This document shows positions 41,370 through 50,613 of a stretch of 64,000 nucleotides of DNA, piece by piece. The position numbers and the translations under genes were made by a program. The first letter of the stretch is position 1; each line of letters begins with the position of its first letter. Under the pieces are notes generated by a model. The model searched no databases. It was given only the letters and a program-made list of their open reading frames with translations, and had not been told where the DNA came from. Source of the stretch: Corallococcus sp. AS-1-6 (GTDB lineage Bacteria > Myxococcota > Myxococcia > Myxococcales > Myxococcaceae); contig NZ_JAIQDE010000022.1 of assembly GCF_020037015.1 (NCBI RefSeq), positions 99,647 to 163,646 of the forward strand, read 5' to 3'.

Positions 41370-42896
41370 CTACTGGTTGAGGATGGCCACGAGGCGCGCT
41401 CCCGCCTCGGGCAGCGCCAGCGGCGTGCCCGAGACCTCCGTGGCCAGTCCCTCCGCGTCGGCGGCGCCGCCCCGCGCGAAGAGCCCCTTGAGCCAGGTGA
41501 AGGCGGCGGGGTTGCGCCAGAAGTCCTCGTTGAACCGCTCCAGGAGAGAAGCGGTGAGCCGGGTCTCCAGGGCCCAGGCCCGCAGGTAGCGGGTGACGTA
41601 GAGCTGCGAATCCACGTCATGCAGGAAGAAGCCCGGGTGCGGCTGCGCGAAGAGGGCGCGGCGCTGGCCGTCGGCGTACTCGTCCGCGCGGTCCGCGGAG
41701 GCGCCCTTCGTGGTGAGGGACAGCTCGTAGGACAGCTTCGCGCAGTGGCGCCGCAGCACGGCCAGGGCCTGGAAGGCGGCCAGGCGCACGACGTCCTTCG
41801 TCGTGCCGGACGGCAGGCCCAGGTAGCGCTTGAGCCAGGGCGGGGACAGGAGCAGCCGCTCGAAGGTGGCGGCGAAGGCCTCCGTGACGGAGGCGTCGCC
41901 CAGGCGGCGCAGCTCCATGGGGGCGTCCGCGTCCACGTGGGCCAGGTGCCACGCGTGGCCCAGCTCGTGGAGCAGGTCGCCCAGCGCGTCCATGCCGCTC
42001 CGGGGCTGGAGGACCAGGTGGACCTCGTGGGGCACGCGCACGGCGGCGACGAAGGGGCGTGACGCCTTGCCGGGGCGGGCCTCGTCGTCCAGGCGGATGC
42101 GGCCGCCGGCCTCCGGGTGCAGGCCCCAGTCGGACAGCCAGCGCATCACGGCGGGGACGGTGTCCTCGCGGCGGAAGTGCGCGTCCATCCACGGGGCGCG
42201 AAGGGCGTGCTGCACGTCGTGGCGCCGCGCCTCGCCGCCGGGCAGCGGGCGCAGGGTGGGCTCCAGCTTGCGCAGCACGTAGGCCAGCACGTCGCGGTAG
42301 GCGTCCTCGGTGCGCTTGAGGGTCTCCTCGGCTCCTTCCGCCAGCTTGCCCGCGTCGATGCCGGTGACGTCCTGGCGCAGCGAGGGGTAGTCCGGGAAGC
42401 CCAGCACCTCCGCGGCCTGGAGGGCGGCGTCGCGCCGGTCTCCGTAGGGGCCGCGGTGGTCCCAGAGGAAGTTGCCGGCGCCGCGCTCCAGCAGGGCGCG
42501 GCGGGAGCGGCTGGACTCGCGCGGAAGCTGCGACAGGGCCTGGGCCAGGGACAGCGTCGTGTCGTCCGCGGGGATGTGGGAGCGGGCCTCCAGCGCGACG
42601 ACGGCGTCCGCCGCGGGCAGGGCGAGCGACTCCTCCACCTGGGTGGCGATGAGCTCGCGCACCAGAGTGATGCGGCGGATGGCGACGGGGTCGGGGTCGC
42701 CCTTGCCCTTCGCGCGGGCGAGCGCCTCGTTGGCGGCGGCGAAGGTCTCTGGCGAGGACAGCTCCGGGAAGGAGGCGTAGAGGCGCGCGACGGGGAGGTC
42801 CGGGGAGAGTCCGGCGCCGTAGCGGTACTGGAGGGTGGCCAGCTCGGCGAGGAAGTCATCCAGCCGCGACCGGACGGAGAGCAGGGGGCGGTCCAT
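41370..42896 (-). CDS. M3-like zinc metallopeptidase
   Basis: A 508-residue cytoplasmic protein, mostly helical. Zinc motif HELGH (in LLHELGHAWHLAH, about residue 313-325), with a downstream Glu in SVTEAFAATFERL, gives the HExxH + E arrangement of gluzincins such as the M3 (thimet/oligopeptidase F) clan. No signal peptide. It probably cleaves oligopeptides; the substrate is unknown. There is no Shine-Dalgarno sequence before the ATG at 42896, but TACCTT lies 10 nt upstream on this strand. It is convergent with the small basic protein gene and divergent from a pseudouridine synthase gene. Confidence 0.85.
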   Translation of the reverse strand: MDRPLLSVRSRLDDFLAELATLQYRYGAGLSPDLPVARLYASFPELSSPETFAAANEALARAKGKGDPDPVAIRRITLVRELIATQVEESLALPAADAVVALEARSHIPADDTTLSLAQALSQLPRESSRSRRALLERGAGNFLWDHRGPYGDRRDAALQAAEVLGFPDYPSLRQDVTGIDAGKLAEGAEETLKRTEDAYRDVLAYVLRKLEPTLRPLPGGEARRHDVQHALRAPWMDAHFRREDTVPAVMRWLSDWGLHPEAGGRIRLDDEARPGKASRPFVAAVRVPHEVHLVLQPRSGMDALGDLLHELGHAWHLAHVDADAPMELRRLGDASVTEAFAATFERLLLSPPWLKRYLGLPSGTTKDVVRLAAFQALAVLRRHCAKLSYELSLTTKGASADRADEYADGQRRALFAQPHPGFFLHDVDSQLYVTRYLRAWALETRLTASLLERFNEDFWRNPAAFTWLKGLFARGGAADAEGLATEVSGTPLALPEAGARLVAILNQ

Positions 42897-42906
42897 GGCG
42901 GCGCGG

Positions 42907-42912
42907 AAGGTA
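42907..42912 (-). promoter_or_regulatory. TANNNT (-10-like) element 10 nt before ATG
   Basis: On the minus strand, TACCTT-N10-ATG precedes the M3-like peptidase gene, which lacks a Shine-Dalgarno sequence. Confidence 0.35.
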
Positions 42913-43029
42913 ACAGGAAGCCCGCGTCAGGGCAGGGAGCACGCGCATAGAGTGTCGCGCCATGTCCTCCGCCCCCGCCGCCTGTCCGCATGCCCCCCTG
43001 GAGTCCCGCCTGGACGGGAAGGGCGCGCG

Positions 43030-43968
43030 ATGAAGCGCCGGACGTTCCGGGCGGAGGGGGCGCACGTGGGGCGCGCCCTGGCGGAGGCGGTGGCGGAGGA
43101 GCTGGGGCTGCCGGTGGCGGACGTGCGGCGGCTGGTGGACGTGGGCGCCGTGTACGTGGCGGGGCGGCGCGCGCGGGACGGGGCCGTGAAGCTCCAGGCC
43201 GCGCAGGTGGTGACGGTGGTGCTGGAGGAGGCGGGGCAGAGCCCGCTGGAGGCCGTGAGGCCCGCGGGCTCCTTGCGCGTGCTGTTCGAGGACGCGGACG
43301 TCATCGCGGTGGACAAGCCCCCGGGGCTGAACGCGCAGCCCACGGAGGGCCGCGTGGGCGGAAGCCTGGTGGATCTGGTGGGAGAACACCTGGGCCGGCA
43401 GGCGGGGCTGGTGCACCGGCTGGACCGGGAGACGTCCGGGGTGACGGTGTTCGGCAAGACGCCCGCCGCCACCTCCGCGCTGGCCGAGGCGTTCCGGGAG
43501 GGCACCGCGCGCAAGCGCTACCTCGCGGCGACGGGGCCGGGGCTGCCTGCGGGCGGCACGGTGGACCTGCCCCTGTCGAAGGACCCGTCGCGGCCGGGGC
43601 GCTGGCGGGCGACCCGCGCGGCCAATGGCGTGCCCGCGTGGACGGACTACCGGACGCTGTTCGCGGGTGAGGCGTTCAGCCTGGTGGAGCTGCTGCCCCG
43701 GACGGGCCGCACGCACCAGCTCCGGGCGCACCTGACGGCGCTGGGGAGGCCCATCCTGGGGGACTCGCGCTATGGCGGCGCGGCGAGCGCGGGCGGGCTG
43801 ATGGCGCCGCGGTGCCTGCTGCACGCGCACGCGCTGGAGCTGGGGCATCCGCGCACGGGCCGGCCGCTGCGGCTGGAGGCGCCGGTGCCGGAGGACCTGC
43901 GGGCGTTCTTCGAGTCGGCGGGCGTGCGCGTTCCGGAGGGGCCCATCGTGGCCATGGACGCGTCCTGA
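43030..43968 (+). CDS. RluA-family pseudouridine synthase
   Basis: A 312-residue RNA pseudouridine synthase. A short S4-like N-terminal region (residues ~10-70) precedes the catalytic domain. The catalytic Asp is in HRLDRETSG (about residue 140), with DVIAVDKPPGLNAQP and the C-terminal LLPRTGRTHQLRAHL as further RluA/RsuA motifs. Target RNA and position (23S rRNA or tRNA) cannot be assigned. The ATG at 43030 is in a GC-rich context with no strong Shine-Dalgarno sequence. It is divergent from the M3-like peptidase gene; a hairpin at 43987-44006 follows. Confidence 0.9.
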   Translation: MKRRTFRAEGAHVGRALAEAVAEELGLPVADVRRLVDVGAVYVAGRRARDGAVKLQAAQVVTVVLEEAGQSPLEAVRPAGSLRVLFEDADVIAVDKPPGLNAQPTEGRVGGSLVDLVGEHLGRQAGLVHRLDRETSGVTVFGKTPAATSALAEAFREGTARKRYLAATGPGLPAGGTVDLPLSKDPSRPGRWRATRAANGVPAWTDYRTLFAGEAFSLVELLPRTGRTHQLRAHLTALGRPILGDSRYGGAASAGGLMAPRCLLHAHALELGHPRTGRPLRLEAPVPEDLRAFFESAGVRVPEGPIVAMDAS

Positions 43969-43986
43969 GAATCTGGAAAACCCGGG

Positions 43987-44006
43987 CCCTGTGCTGGCGG
44001 ACAGGG
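43987..44006 (+). terminator. Hairpin after pseudouridine synthase gene
   Basis: CCCTGT (43987-43992) pairs with ACAGGG (44001-44006) over an 8-nt loop, 19 bp after the stop. No T tract follows, so it is a modest terminator candidate. Confidence 0.45.
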
Positions 44007-44030
44007 TGCCCGTGTCCCGCGCATCGTGTG

Positions 44031-44036
44031 TAGACT
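44031..44036 (+). promoter_or_regulatory. TANNNT (-10-like) element 9 nt before ATG
   Basis: TAGACT ends 9 nt before the ATG of the 1877-residue gene, with only a weak G-run in place of a Shine-Dalgarno sequence. Confidence 0.4.
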
Positions 44037-44045
44037 GGGGGCTTC

Positions 44046-47000
44046 ATGGGTGGCGGGAGACACGGCAAGGGCCCACGGACGCCGGAGCCCTCCCTGCGCG
44101 GACCGGAGCTGGGCTCGCGAGGAGAGGACGTGCGAGGCGCGGTGGCCCGGATCTGCCGGGACGCGGCCCGGTTGCTCCAGGAGGGGCAGGCGGCGCGGGC
44201 GTATTCCGGTCTGGTGTCCGCCAGCCGCTCCCTGCCGATGACGCCCCGGCTGGCGGCGGTGCTGGTCCGGTGCGCGCTGAAGGCGGGCACGGAGCGCGCG
44301 GTCATCACCCTGCTGGACGCGGCGATGGTGACGGAGCGGGGCGAGGTGCGCCGCGAGGTCCGCCGCCAGTTGTCGCGGGTGTTGCGGCGCACGGGGCAGG
44401 AAGCGCGCGCCGCGGCGGTGCTCAACGGGTTGTTGATGGACGCGCCGGACGACGCCCGGGCCCGCTTCGTGCTCGACGTGCTGCGCGAGCGGGTGGCGAA
44501 GGCGAAGCCGGTGCCGCGGCCCCCGGCGGAGGACGACGAGTCCCGGACGAAGACCGTGGAGGTGTCCGCGCTGGCGCTGTCGGATCCGGAGCTGGGCAAC
44601 ACGGTGGTGGAGATGCCGGTGGTGGCGGTGCCGGCCCCGCAGGCGTGGACGCCCCGGGCCGCCACGGTGCAGGTCCCGCTGGGCGAGTGGGCGGAGCCGG
44701 CACGGGCGGCGTCGCGAGGGCCGGAGTTCCCCTGGGATGACGAGGGGCCGGGCAAGGCCCGGGTGGTGACGCCGCCGCAGGTCGCGAAGACCGTCGCACG
44801 GAGTGAGACGGACTCCGGCATCGGGCCCGTCGAGTCACCCCAGCTCGCTGATCAGCAGGAGGCTGGCGAGAAGGGACCGGATGCGGTGCGCCCTGAAGTC
44901 GCGGCGCAAGCACCGGGCGATCCGGCCCCCGAGGGCTCGGGTGCATCGTCGTCCGTGGACGAAGCGCCTCGGGTTGAGAGCGCTGTTGGCGAGGCGAACG
45001 CTTCGTCATCCGGGAACACCGCGGATGCGCCTGCGCCCGTCGTTACGCCGTCGAACACCTCGCCGTCCGCGACGGTGCCTGAACACGTCATCACGGCGTT
45101 GAGCGCACTGATGCTGTCGGGCCCGGCAAAGGCGCCGGAGCGCGTCGATGCGGCAGCGTCGTCAACGGAGCAGCACGGCGCTGGAACGTCGCCAGCGAGC
45201 GCAACGCAGACGCCACTGCTTCCGGACACGGCAGCCGCGTCCGAAGTGAAGGCCGTTGCGACCGAGTCAGCGGTGTCGGATGCGGTGCAGGCATCCGACG
45301 AGAAGGTCGATGCATCGACGCCTGTTGCCGCGCCGTTGTTCGAGTCGACGCAGGTGTTCGGCAGGAAGCTCGAGGACGCGCCGCCAGCCGATGCCGCACA
45401 GCCCGTATCGCTGAATCCAACCGAGGAGGCACCGGCCTCGACGATGGCGGCGTCCGCGAAGACCGCCGGTCCTGACGCGTCGGCTTCGGAGCGGATGGAG
45501 CCACGTCCGCCGGATGCGGTGCTGGTGCCGGGAGCGCCTTCCCAGGCCTTCGACGCGGACGAGTCGACGTCGGAGGTCCTCCCTCCACCTCCGTCCGAAC
45601 CGGCCGCTGAAGCGGAAGCCAAGGCGCCGAGCGAGGACGCATCGACCGCGAAGAAATCATCCCCCCGCCAGCCGGATGCGGTGCTGGTGCCGGGTGCGCC
45701 AGCGATGGCGTTCGACGACGAAGAGGCGACCTCGGAGATCATCCCGCCCGAGCGGGTCGAAGCGGAGAAGGGCGCTTCCGCGTCAACGCAGTCCCGGGAC
45801 GGGAAGCCCTCCGCTCCGCGACGGGCCTCCGTGCTCGTCCCCTCCACTTCGAAGCCCGGGTTCGACGAAGAGGAATCAACTTCAGAGGTCGTCTTCCCGC
45901 AGGAGGGGGCCGCCACCGCCGTGCCCCCGGCACGCACCGCGGACGAGGGCTCGGAGCGGGCTCAGTCCCAGCGCCAGGAGGCGCAGCTCATCGCGCGCAG
46001 TGCCTGGCGCGAGCTGGCCCAACTCTACCTCAAGCGCGCGGACCGGGCGAAGGACGCCCCCGAGCGCGCCGAAGCGCTGACGCGGCTCGCGGAGGTGATG
46101 GAGAACGAGCTCCAGGACTCCGCGGGCGCCGCACGCATGTACCGGGAGATCGTCGAGCTGACCGGTGAGCGCACCGCGCTGCGTGAGCAGGTCCGGCTGT
46201 TGTCGCAGCGGGAGGACGCGTCGCTCGTGCGCCGTGCGCTCGATGACGCGATCTCCCGGGCGAGGACCTCGCGGGCCCGCGCCGTGGCCCTGCTGACGCG
46301 AGGCGAGCGGCAGTTGAACATGGGCAACCCCGCGAGGGCGCGCGAGGACTTCGAGGCGGCGGATGCGCTCGTGCCCGGGATGCTGCCGGTGCTCGCGGGG
46401 CTGGTGCGCAGCGTCTCCGACGACGAGCGCTTCGCCCAGGTCGAGCGCCTGCGCGCCGCCTGCGCCGCCGCGCCTCGCCGCGCGCCAGATCGCCTGGAGG
46501 CGCTGCGGGTGCTCGCGCAGACCGCGGAGGAGTCCCTGGGCGACCTGCGCATCGCGCAGTGGGCCTGGGCGGAGGTGCTCGCGGAGAGCCCGGAGCAGGA
46601 ACAACCCCGGGAGCACCTGCTGGCGCTCGCGCGCCGTCTGGGGGACCTGCCCGCGCTGAGTGCGTTGCTGCACGCGCAGCTCGCCCGCGAGCCTCGGGGG
46701 CCGGCCGCGCGCAAGGCGCACCTGGAGCGGGTCGCCACGCTGGAGGCGATGGGCGACGCGGGAGCGGCCCTGGCGGAGCTGCGCCAGGCCGTGCGCTTCG
46801 AGCCGGGGCACAAGGAAGCCTGGCTGCTGCTCGCGGACCGCTGCACCGAGCGTGAGCAGTTCGGCGAGGCCGCCTGGGCGCTGGAGAACGCGGCCACCGC
46901 GACGGAGGACGACGAGGAGCGCCAGCACACGTGGGAGCGGCTCGCGCTCTTCTGCCGCGAGGTGCTGCACAACACGGAGAAGGCCCGTCTCTACGCGCGC

Positions 47001-49679
47001 CGCGCCGAGAGTCTGCGCAAGTCCCGCGAGCAGCGCGCCCGTCCGCCATCGCCGGAGCCCGCGCGTCCGGCGCCATCGCAGGCCGTCGGGGTGCCGCCTC
47101 CGTCAGTGCTCGTCGCGCCGCCGGTCGCCACGGGACGGGTGCCCGCGGCGAAGCGCAAGGACCTGTCCGACGAGGTGACGTCCAACACGGATGTCCCCTC
47201 GTTGCTCCAGGCGGAGGAGGCCTCGGCCGCCAATGCACCGGAGAAGCGCTCGCCCGGAGCGGACCCGAAGGCCGGGGCTCCAGGAGCCAGCACGACTTCG
47301 CGCAAGGGGCGCGGCAACGCGGCAGGAGATGAACCCGACGCGTCTCCTGGCAACAAGAAGCGAGGGCGCGCGGGAGCGCGGAGTGACACGGCTGAGCGCG
47401 TGTCGCGGAAGGAACCCGAGCGAGGCTCGGGAGCGTCTCCTGGCAAGGCCCCCTCGGGACGGCACGCGTCGGTGGGAGACACCGCCCAGGGAACGGAAGC
47501 GCAGCGCCGCCCCGCATCCGGGAAGGCTCCAGTGGGAAGCCCGGTGTCCCTCGCGGATACAGTGCCGGGAGCGGAGGTCGAGCTTCCTGGCAAGGCCGCT
47601 CCGGGGCGTCACGCACCGGAGGACACCGCAAAGTCCTCCACGGAAGCCCCTCGGCAACCCAAGGCGCCCTCGGGACGTCATGCGCCGGTAGGTGGTGCCG
47701 CACCGTCACCTGCGGAAGCCACGCGCCAGCCCAAGGCACCCTCCGGAAGCCATGCGCCTGTCGGTACCGCCGCGCCGGGCCCAGACGCCGCACGCCAGCC
47801 GAAGACCCCGTCCGGTCGTCACGCTCCCGTTGGCGTGTCGGCCGCAAGCACGGACCCCACCCGCCAGCCGAAGGCCCCATCCGGCCGTCACGGCTCAATC
47901 GCGAGCACGCCGCCGGAAGCAGAGCCCCCGCGTCGCGCCGCGAAGGCGCCAGCGGAGAGCCCTGTCCCCGTCGCGGAGTCCGCCCCCGCTCCCAGCGGCA
48001 TGGCACGGGCCGCGAAGCCGTCTCGCGGCGGCTCGGCGCAGGAACCCGGCCCCACGCCGGACGACGCCACTTCCGCGCCCGACCGCAAGCCGCGCGCAGC
48101 CGCCACGCCTCCTCGCGAAAGGACCACGGCCTTCGGCGCCGCGCTCCCCCCAGACGCGGAGCCCGAAGCCCCAGCGTCGCGCAAGGCCGCGCCCACCCCC
48201 GAGGACAACGCCTCCCGCTCCTCCAAGCACCCGGGCACGCAGGTCCGTGAAGCCCCGTCCCGCGTGGAGCGTGCCCCTCGCGCCGGCCACGCGCCTCGAC
48301 TCCCGCTGTCCGCCAGCGGCGTGGAACCTCCCGCCGCCCCCCGTGCCCCGCTGTCCGCCAGTGGCGTGGAACCTCCGGCCCCCGCGCCGCGCGCCATGGC
48401 CGGAGCCTCGCGCCCCGTCGCCCCTCCCGCGAAGGGCCGCGGCGCTCCCGAAGCCCCGCCCGACATCCCGCTCCTCAGCCAGATTCCGTCCGAGGACGAA
48501 GACGAGGACGCCCAGGAGCTCGGCGCCGGGCCCGTGGAGGCCACGAGCGTCATCGCGTGGGAAGCGCCTCCCGGCCGCATGGACCCCGTGCGCCGCATCC
48601 ACCGCGCCGGCCGCCCCGAAGGCACCGTCTCCGGCCCGGCCCCCACCACGCGCCCCCAGGCCCAGGGCCGCCCCACCGTCGGCTCCACCGAGACCCGCGA
48701 GACGCCCGCCGCCGTCCCGGACCCCGCGCCCCCCGCGGACGCGACCTCCGCGGAGCCGCTCGTCTTCAAGCTCGTGCGCGAGCGCCCGCTCGACCCGAAG
48801 CCCTACCGCGGCCTCGTGGACCACTTCGACCAGCGCGGTGACGTCACCCGCGCCGCGCTCATGCGCGAGCTCGCGGACGCCCTGGAGGGCCGCGACGTCC
48901 CCGCGCCCCGCGTGCAGCGCGCGCCCCTCACCCACCAGGAGCGCGCCGGCCTGCGCCACCCGGGCCTGCGCACCCCGTCCGGCGAGCTGCTCGCGTGCGT
49001 GGGCATCGCGCTGTGCCGGCTGTTCCCGTCGCCCGCGCGCATCGCCAACACCACGGAGCCCCTGCGCGCCTCCTCCGGCCCAGGCGCTGGCGCCGTGCTC
49101 GACGCGCTCAACGGCGCCGCGCGCCTTTTGGGCGTGCCCCTGCCGGAGCTCGTCGCGGGCGACGACGACAGCGCCAACATCACCCCGCTGCACACCACCG
49201 CCCCGCGCCTCGTCGTGGGCCGGCTCCTCGTGCAGCAGCCCCCGACCAACGCCGAGCTGCGCTTCCACGCCGGCCGCGCCCTGTTCTCGCTGTCACCGGA
49301 CCTGCTCGCCCTGCGCGCCCTGCGCAAGGACCACCTGCTGCGCGCGCTCGCGCTCCTGTCCTCCGTCCTCAAGAACCCCAAGGACGCCGGTGACGACGCC
49401 CGCGTGGTGCGCGAGTCCCTGTCCCCCAGGGCCCTGGAGCGCGCCGCCCTCCTGATGGAGCCCGGCACCCGGGACTTCGACGCGAGCCTCCTCGTCGCCG
49501 CCGCGCGCGACTCCGCCAACCGCGCGGGGCTCGTCGCCTGCGGAGGCCCCGGGCCCGCGCTCACCGTGCTGCGCGCGCGCCGCCCCCACGACTCAGAGCT
49601 GGAGGAGCTGGTCCGCTTCGCCGCCTCCGAGCGCTACCTCGCCCTGCGAGACGCCTCCGAAGCCGGCCGGGGCCGCTGA
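44046..49679 (+). CDS. 1877-residue TPR and disordered repeat protein
   Basis: A very large cytoplasmic protein with three folded parts joined by disorder. Residues ~30-155 are helical repeats. Residues ~155-640 are acidic Pro/Ala/Ser/Thr-rich linker with three copies of a VLVP....FD.(D/E)E(S/A)TSE(V/I) motif. Residues ~640-1000 form a TPR-like helical domain. Residues ~1000-1560 are a disordered region with a (K/T)PSGRHAPVG repeat family. Residues ~1565-1877 form a folded C-terminal domain. No signal or membrane segment. The layout suggests a scaffold; acidic Thr/Ser motifs could be phosphorylation sites. Function unknown. Middle regions show lower G/C third positions than flanks, typical of fast-evolving linkers. 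Confidence 0.85.
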   Translation: MGGGRHGKGPRTPEPSLRGPELGSRGEDVRGAVARICRDAARLLQEGQAARAYSGLVSASRSLPMTPRLAAVLVRCALKAGTERAVITLLDAAMVTERGEVRREVRRQLSRVLRRTGQEARAAAVLNGLLMDAPDDARARFVLDVLRERVAKAKPVPRPPAEDDESRTKTVEVSALALSDPELGNTVVEMPVVAVPAPQAWTPRAATVQVPLGEWAEPARAASRGPEFPWDDEGPGKARVVTPPQVAKTVARSETDSGIGPVESPQLADQQEAGEKGPDAVRPEVAAQAPGDPAPEGSGASSSVDEAPRVESAVGEANASSSGNTADAPAPVVTPSNTSPSATVPEHVITALSALMLSGPAKAPERVDAAASSTEQHGAGTSPASATQTPLLPDTAAASEVKAVATESAVSDAVQASDEKVDASTPVAAPLFESTQVFGRKLEDAPPADAAQPVSLNPTEEAPASTMAASAKTAGPDASASERMEPRPPDAVLVPGAPSQAFDADESTSEVLPPPPSEPAAEAEAKAPSEDASTAKKSSPRQPDAVLVPGAPAMAFDDEEATSEIIPPERVEAEKGASASTQSRDGKPSAPRRASVLVPSTSKPGFDEEESTSEVVFPQEGAATAVPPARTADEGSERAQSQRQEAQLIARSAWRELAQLYLKRADRAKDAPERAEALTRLAEVMENELQDSAGAARMYREIVELTGERTALREQVRLLSQREDASLVRRALDDAISRARTSRARAVALLTRGERQLNMGNPARAREDFEAADALVPGMLPVLAGLVRSVSDDERFAQVERLRAACAAAPRRAPDRLEALRVLAQTAEESLGDLRIAQWAWAEVLAESPEQEQPREHLLALARRLGDLPALSALLHAQLAREPRGPAARKAHLERVATLEAMGDAGAALAELRQAVRFEPGHKEAWLLLADRCTEREQFGEAAWALENAATATEDDEERQHTWERLALFCREVLHNTEKARLYARRAESLRKSREQRARPPSPEPARPAPSQAVGVPPPSVLVAPPVATGRVPAAKRKDLSDEVTSNTDVPSLLQAEEASAANAPEKRSPGADPKAGAPGASTTSRKGRGNAAGDEPDASPGNKKRGRAGARSDTAERVSRKEPERGSGASPGKAPSGRHASVGDTAQGTEAQRRPASGKAPVGSPVSLADTVPGAEVELPGKAAPGRHAPEDTAKSSTEAPRQPKAPSGRHAPVGGAAPSPAEATRQPKAPSGSHAPVGTAAPGPDAARQPKTPSGRHAPVGVSAASTDPTRQPKAPSGRHGSIASTPPEAEPPRRAAKAPAESPVPVAESAPAPSGMARAAKPSRGGSAQEPGPTPDDATSAPDRKPRAAATPPRERTTAFGAALPPDAEPEAPASRKAAPTPEDNASRSSKHPGTQVREAPSRVERAPRAGHAPRLPLSASGVEPPAAPRAPLSASGVEPPAPAPRAMAGASRPVAPPAKGRGAPEAPPDIPLLSQIPSEDEDEDAQELGAGPVEATSVIAWEAPPGRMDPVRRIHRAGRPEGTVSGPAPTTRPQAQGRPTVGSTETRETPAAVPDPAPPADATSAEPLVFKLVRERPLDPKPYRGLVDHFDQRGDVTRAALMRELADALEGRDVPAPRVQRAPLTHQERAGLRHPGLRTPSGELLACVGIALCRLFPSPARIANTTEPLRASSGPGAGAVLDALNGAARLLGVPLPELVAGDDDSANITPLHTTAPRLVVGRLLVQQPPTNAELRFHAGRALFSLSPDLLALRALRKDHLLRALALLSSVLKNPKDAGDDARVVRESLSPRALERAALLMEPGTRDFDASLLVAAARDSANRAGLVACGGPGPALTVLRARRPHDSELEELVRFAASERYLALRDASEAGRGR
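45510..45895 (+). repeat. Three copies of VLVP...TSEV motif
   Basis: In-gene imperfect repeats encoding (D/A)(A/S)VLVP(G/S) then an FD-acidic-TSE(V/I) core, spaced about 53-55 residues apart within the 1877-residue protein. The conserved Thr/Ser in an acidic setting is the invariant centre. Confidence 0.7.
47440..47910 (+). repeat. PSGRHAPVG repeat family, about 23-residue period
   Basis: Seven or eight degenerate copies of RQPKAPSGRHAPVG separated by variable Ala/Pro/Thr spacers, coding for the basic disordered region of the 1877-residue protein. Individual copies differ by substitution and small indels. Confidence 0.65.
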
Positions 49680-49683
49680 CGCT

Positions 49684-50553
49684 TCAGTTCACCAGCAGCC
49701 GCAGCGTGAGCGACAGCACGCGCCCGTTCAGCCCGCCCAGGTCGTGCTGGTACGCCAGGTCCACGCCGCCGCCCCCGGGCGACAGGAAGCCCGCGCCCAC
49801 CGTCACGCGCGAAATCTTCTGGAAGCCGTCGTACGTGTAGCCCGCGCGCAGCGGAATCGTCTGGTCGAGGATGTACTCCGCGCCGGTGTTGTACGTGAGC
49901 ACCGCCGAGTCGCGCGTCTCGAAGTCCCCGCGCATGTCGAACGCCACCACCACCGCCTGCCCCACGTAGGCCGCGTGCGCGGAGAAGTAGCGCGTCAGCT
50001 CCACGTTCTCCGTGTCGATGAGGTTGTGCCCCGACACGCCCAGCGAAAGCTGCTCGCTCAGCCGCAACAGGATGCCCGCGTCCATCGTGATGGAGTTGGC
50101 GAAGCGCGACTGGCCGTTCAGCCGCAGGTAGTGCCCCGACAGGCCGATGAGCAGCGACTCGCCCAGCGGCAGCGCCGCGCCCAGCGTGCTCAGGTTCGCG
50201 GACGTGCGCCCCCCGCCGCGCCCCAGCGACAGCCAGTGGTAGTCCACGCCCAGCGCCAGCCGGCCGCTGCTGGAGTCCGCCAGGGTGACGCCCAGGAAGC
50301 CCTCCTTGTTGCGCGGGTCGTACGCCCCCGTGCCCTCGATGCGGTAGGCCGGGAACAGCGCCATCGCCGCCGGATTGCCCAGGAGTGCGTCCGCACCCAT
50401 GCCCGTGGCCCGGAAGGCGCTGCCCATGCCCAGGGACCGTGCGCTCGCGACGTTGCGCAGCTCGTCGGCCCGCTCGGTGGTGGCGGCCCGGGCGATGAAG
50501 GGGACCGCGGACAGCGTCAAGGAGAGGGCGGCGAGGATGGCACGGAGCGGCAT
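49684..50553 (-). CDS. PorV/FadL-like outer-membrane beta-barrel protein
   Basis: A 289-residue exported protein. A signal peptide (residues 1-23, ending ARAA) is followed by a region with ASARSLGMGSAFRATG and DALLGNPAAMAL, the N-terminal signature of the UPF0164/PorV/OMPP1-like families. Amphipathic strands follow to a C-terminal aromatic-free strand ending LRLLVN. PorV-like proteins act in outer-membrane transport or secretion in other bacteria; no T9SS genes are visible here, so the role is open. No Shine-Dalgarno sequence. It shares a mirrored 5' element with the divergent galU gene. Confidence 0.82.
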   Translation of the reverse strand: MPLRAILAALSLTLSAVPFIARAATTERADELRNVASARSLGMGSAFRATGMGADALLGNPAAMALFPAYRIEGTGAYDPRNKEGFLGVTLADSSSGRLALGVDYHWLSLGRGGGRTSANLSTLGAALPLGESLLIGLSGHYLRLNGQSRFANSITMDAGILLRLSEQLSLGVSGHNLIDTENVELTRYFSAHAAYVGQAVVVAFDMRGDFETRDSAVLTYNTGAEYILDQTIPLRAGYTYDGFQKISRVTVGAGFLSPGGGGVDLAYQHDLGGLNGRVLSLTLRLLVN

Positions 50554-50560
50554 GGGGCCA

Positions 50561-50607
50561 GGGAATCTATCCGGCTTGCTGGGGTTCTGGGCCACCAATA
50601 GATTCCC
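50561..50607. promoter_or_regulatory. Mirrored ATAGATTCCC elements before two divergent starts
   Basis: GGGAATCTAT at 50561-50570 is the exact complement of ATAGATTCCC at 50598-50607. Read outward, each gene has ATAGATTCCC followed within 8 or 6 nt by CCCC-rich sequence and its ATG (50553 and 50614). Both contain TAGATT at -10-like distance from the start. For galU, TTGCTG at 50576-50581 lies 17 bp before TAGATT, giving a plausible vegetative promoter. Confidence 0.6.
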
Positions 50608-50613
50608 CGCCCC

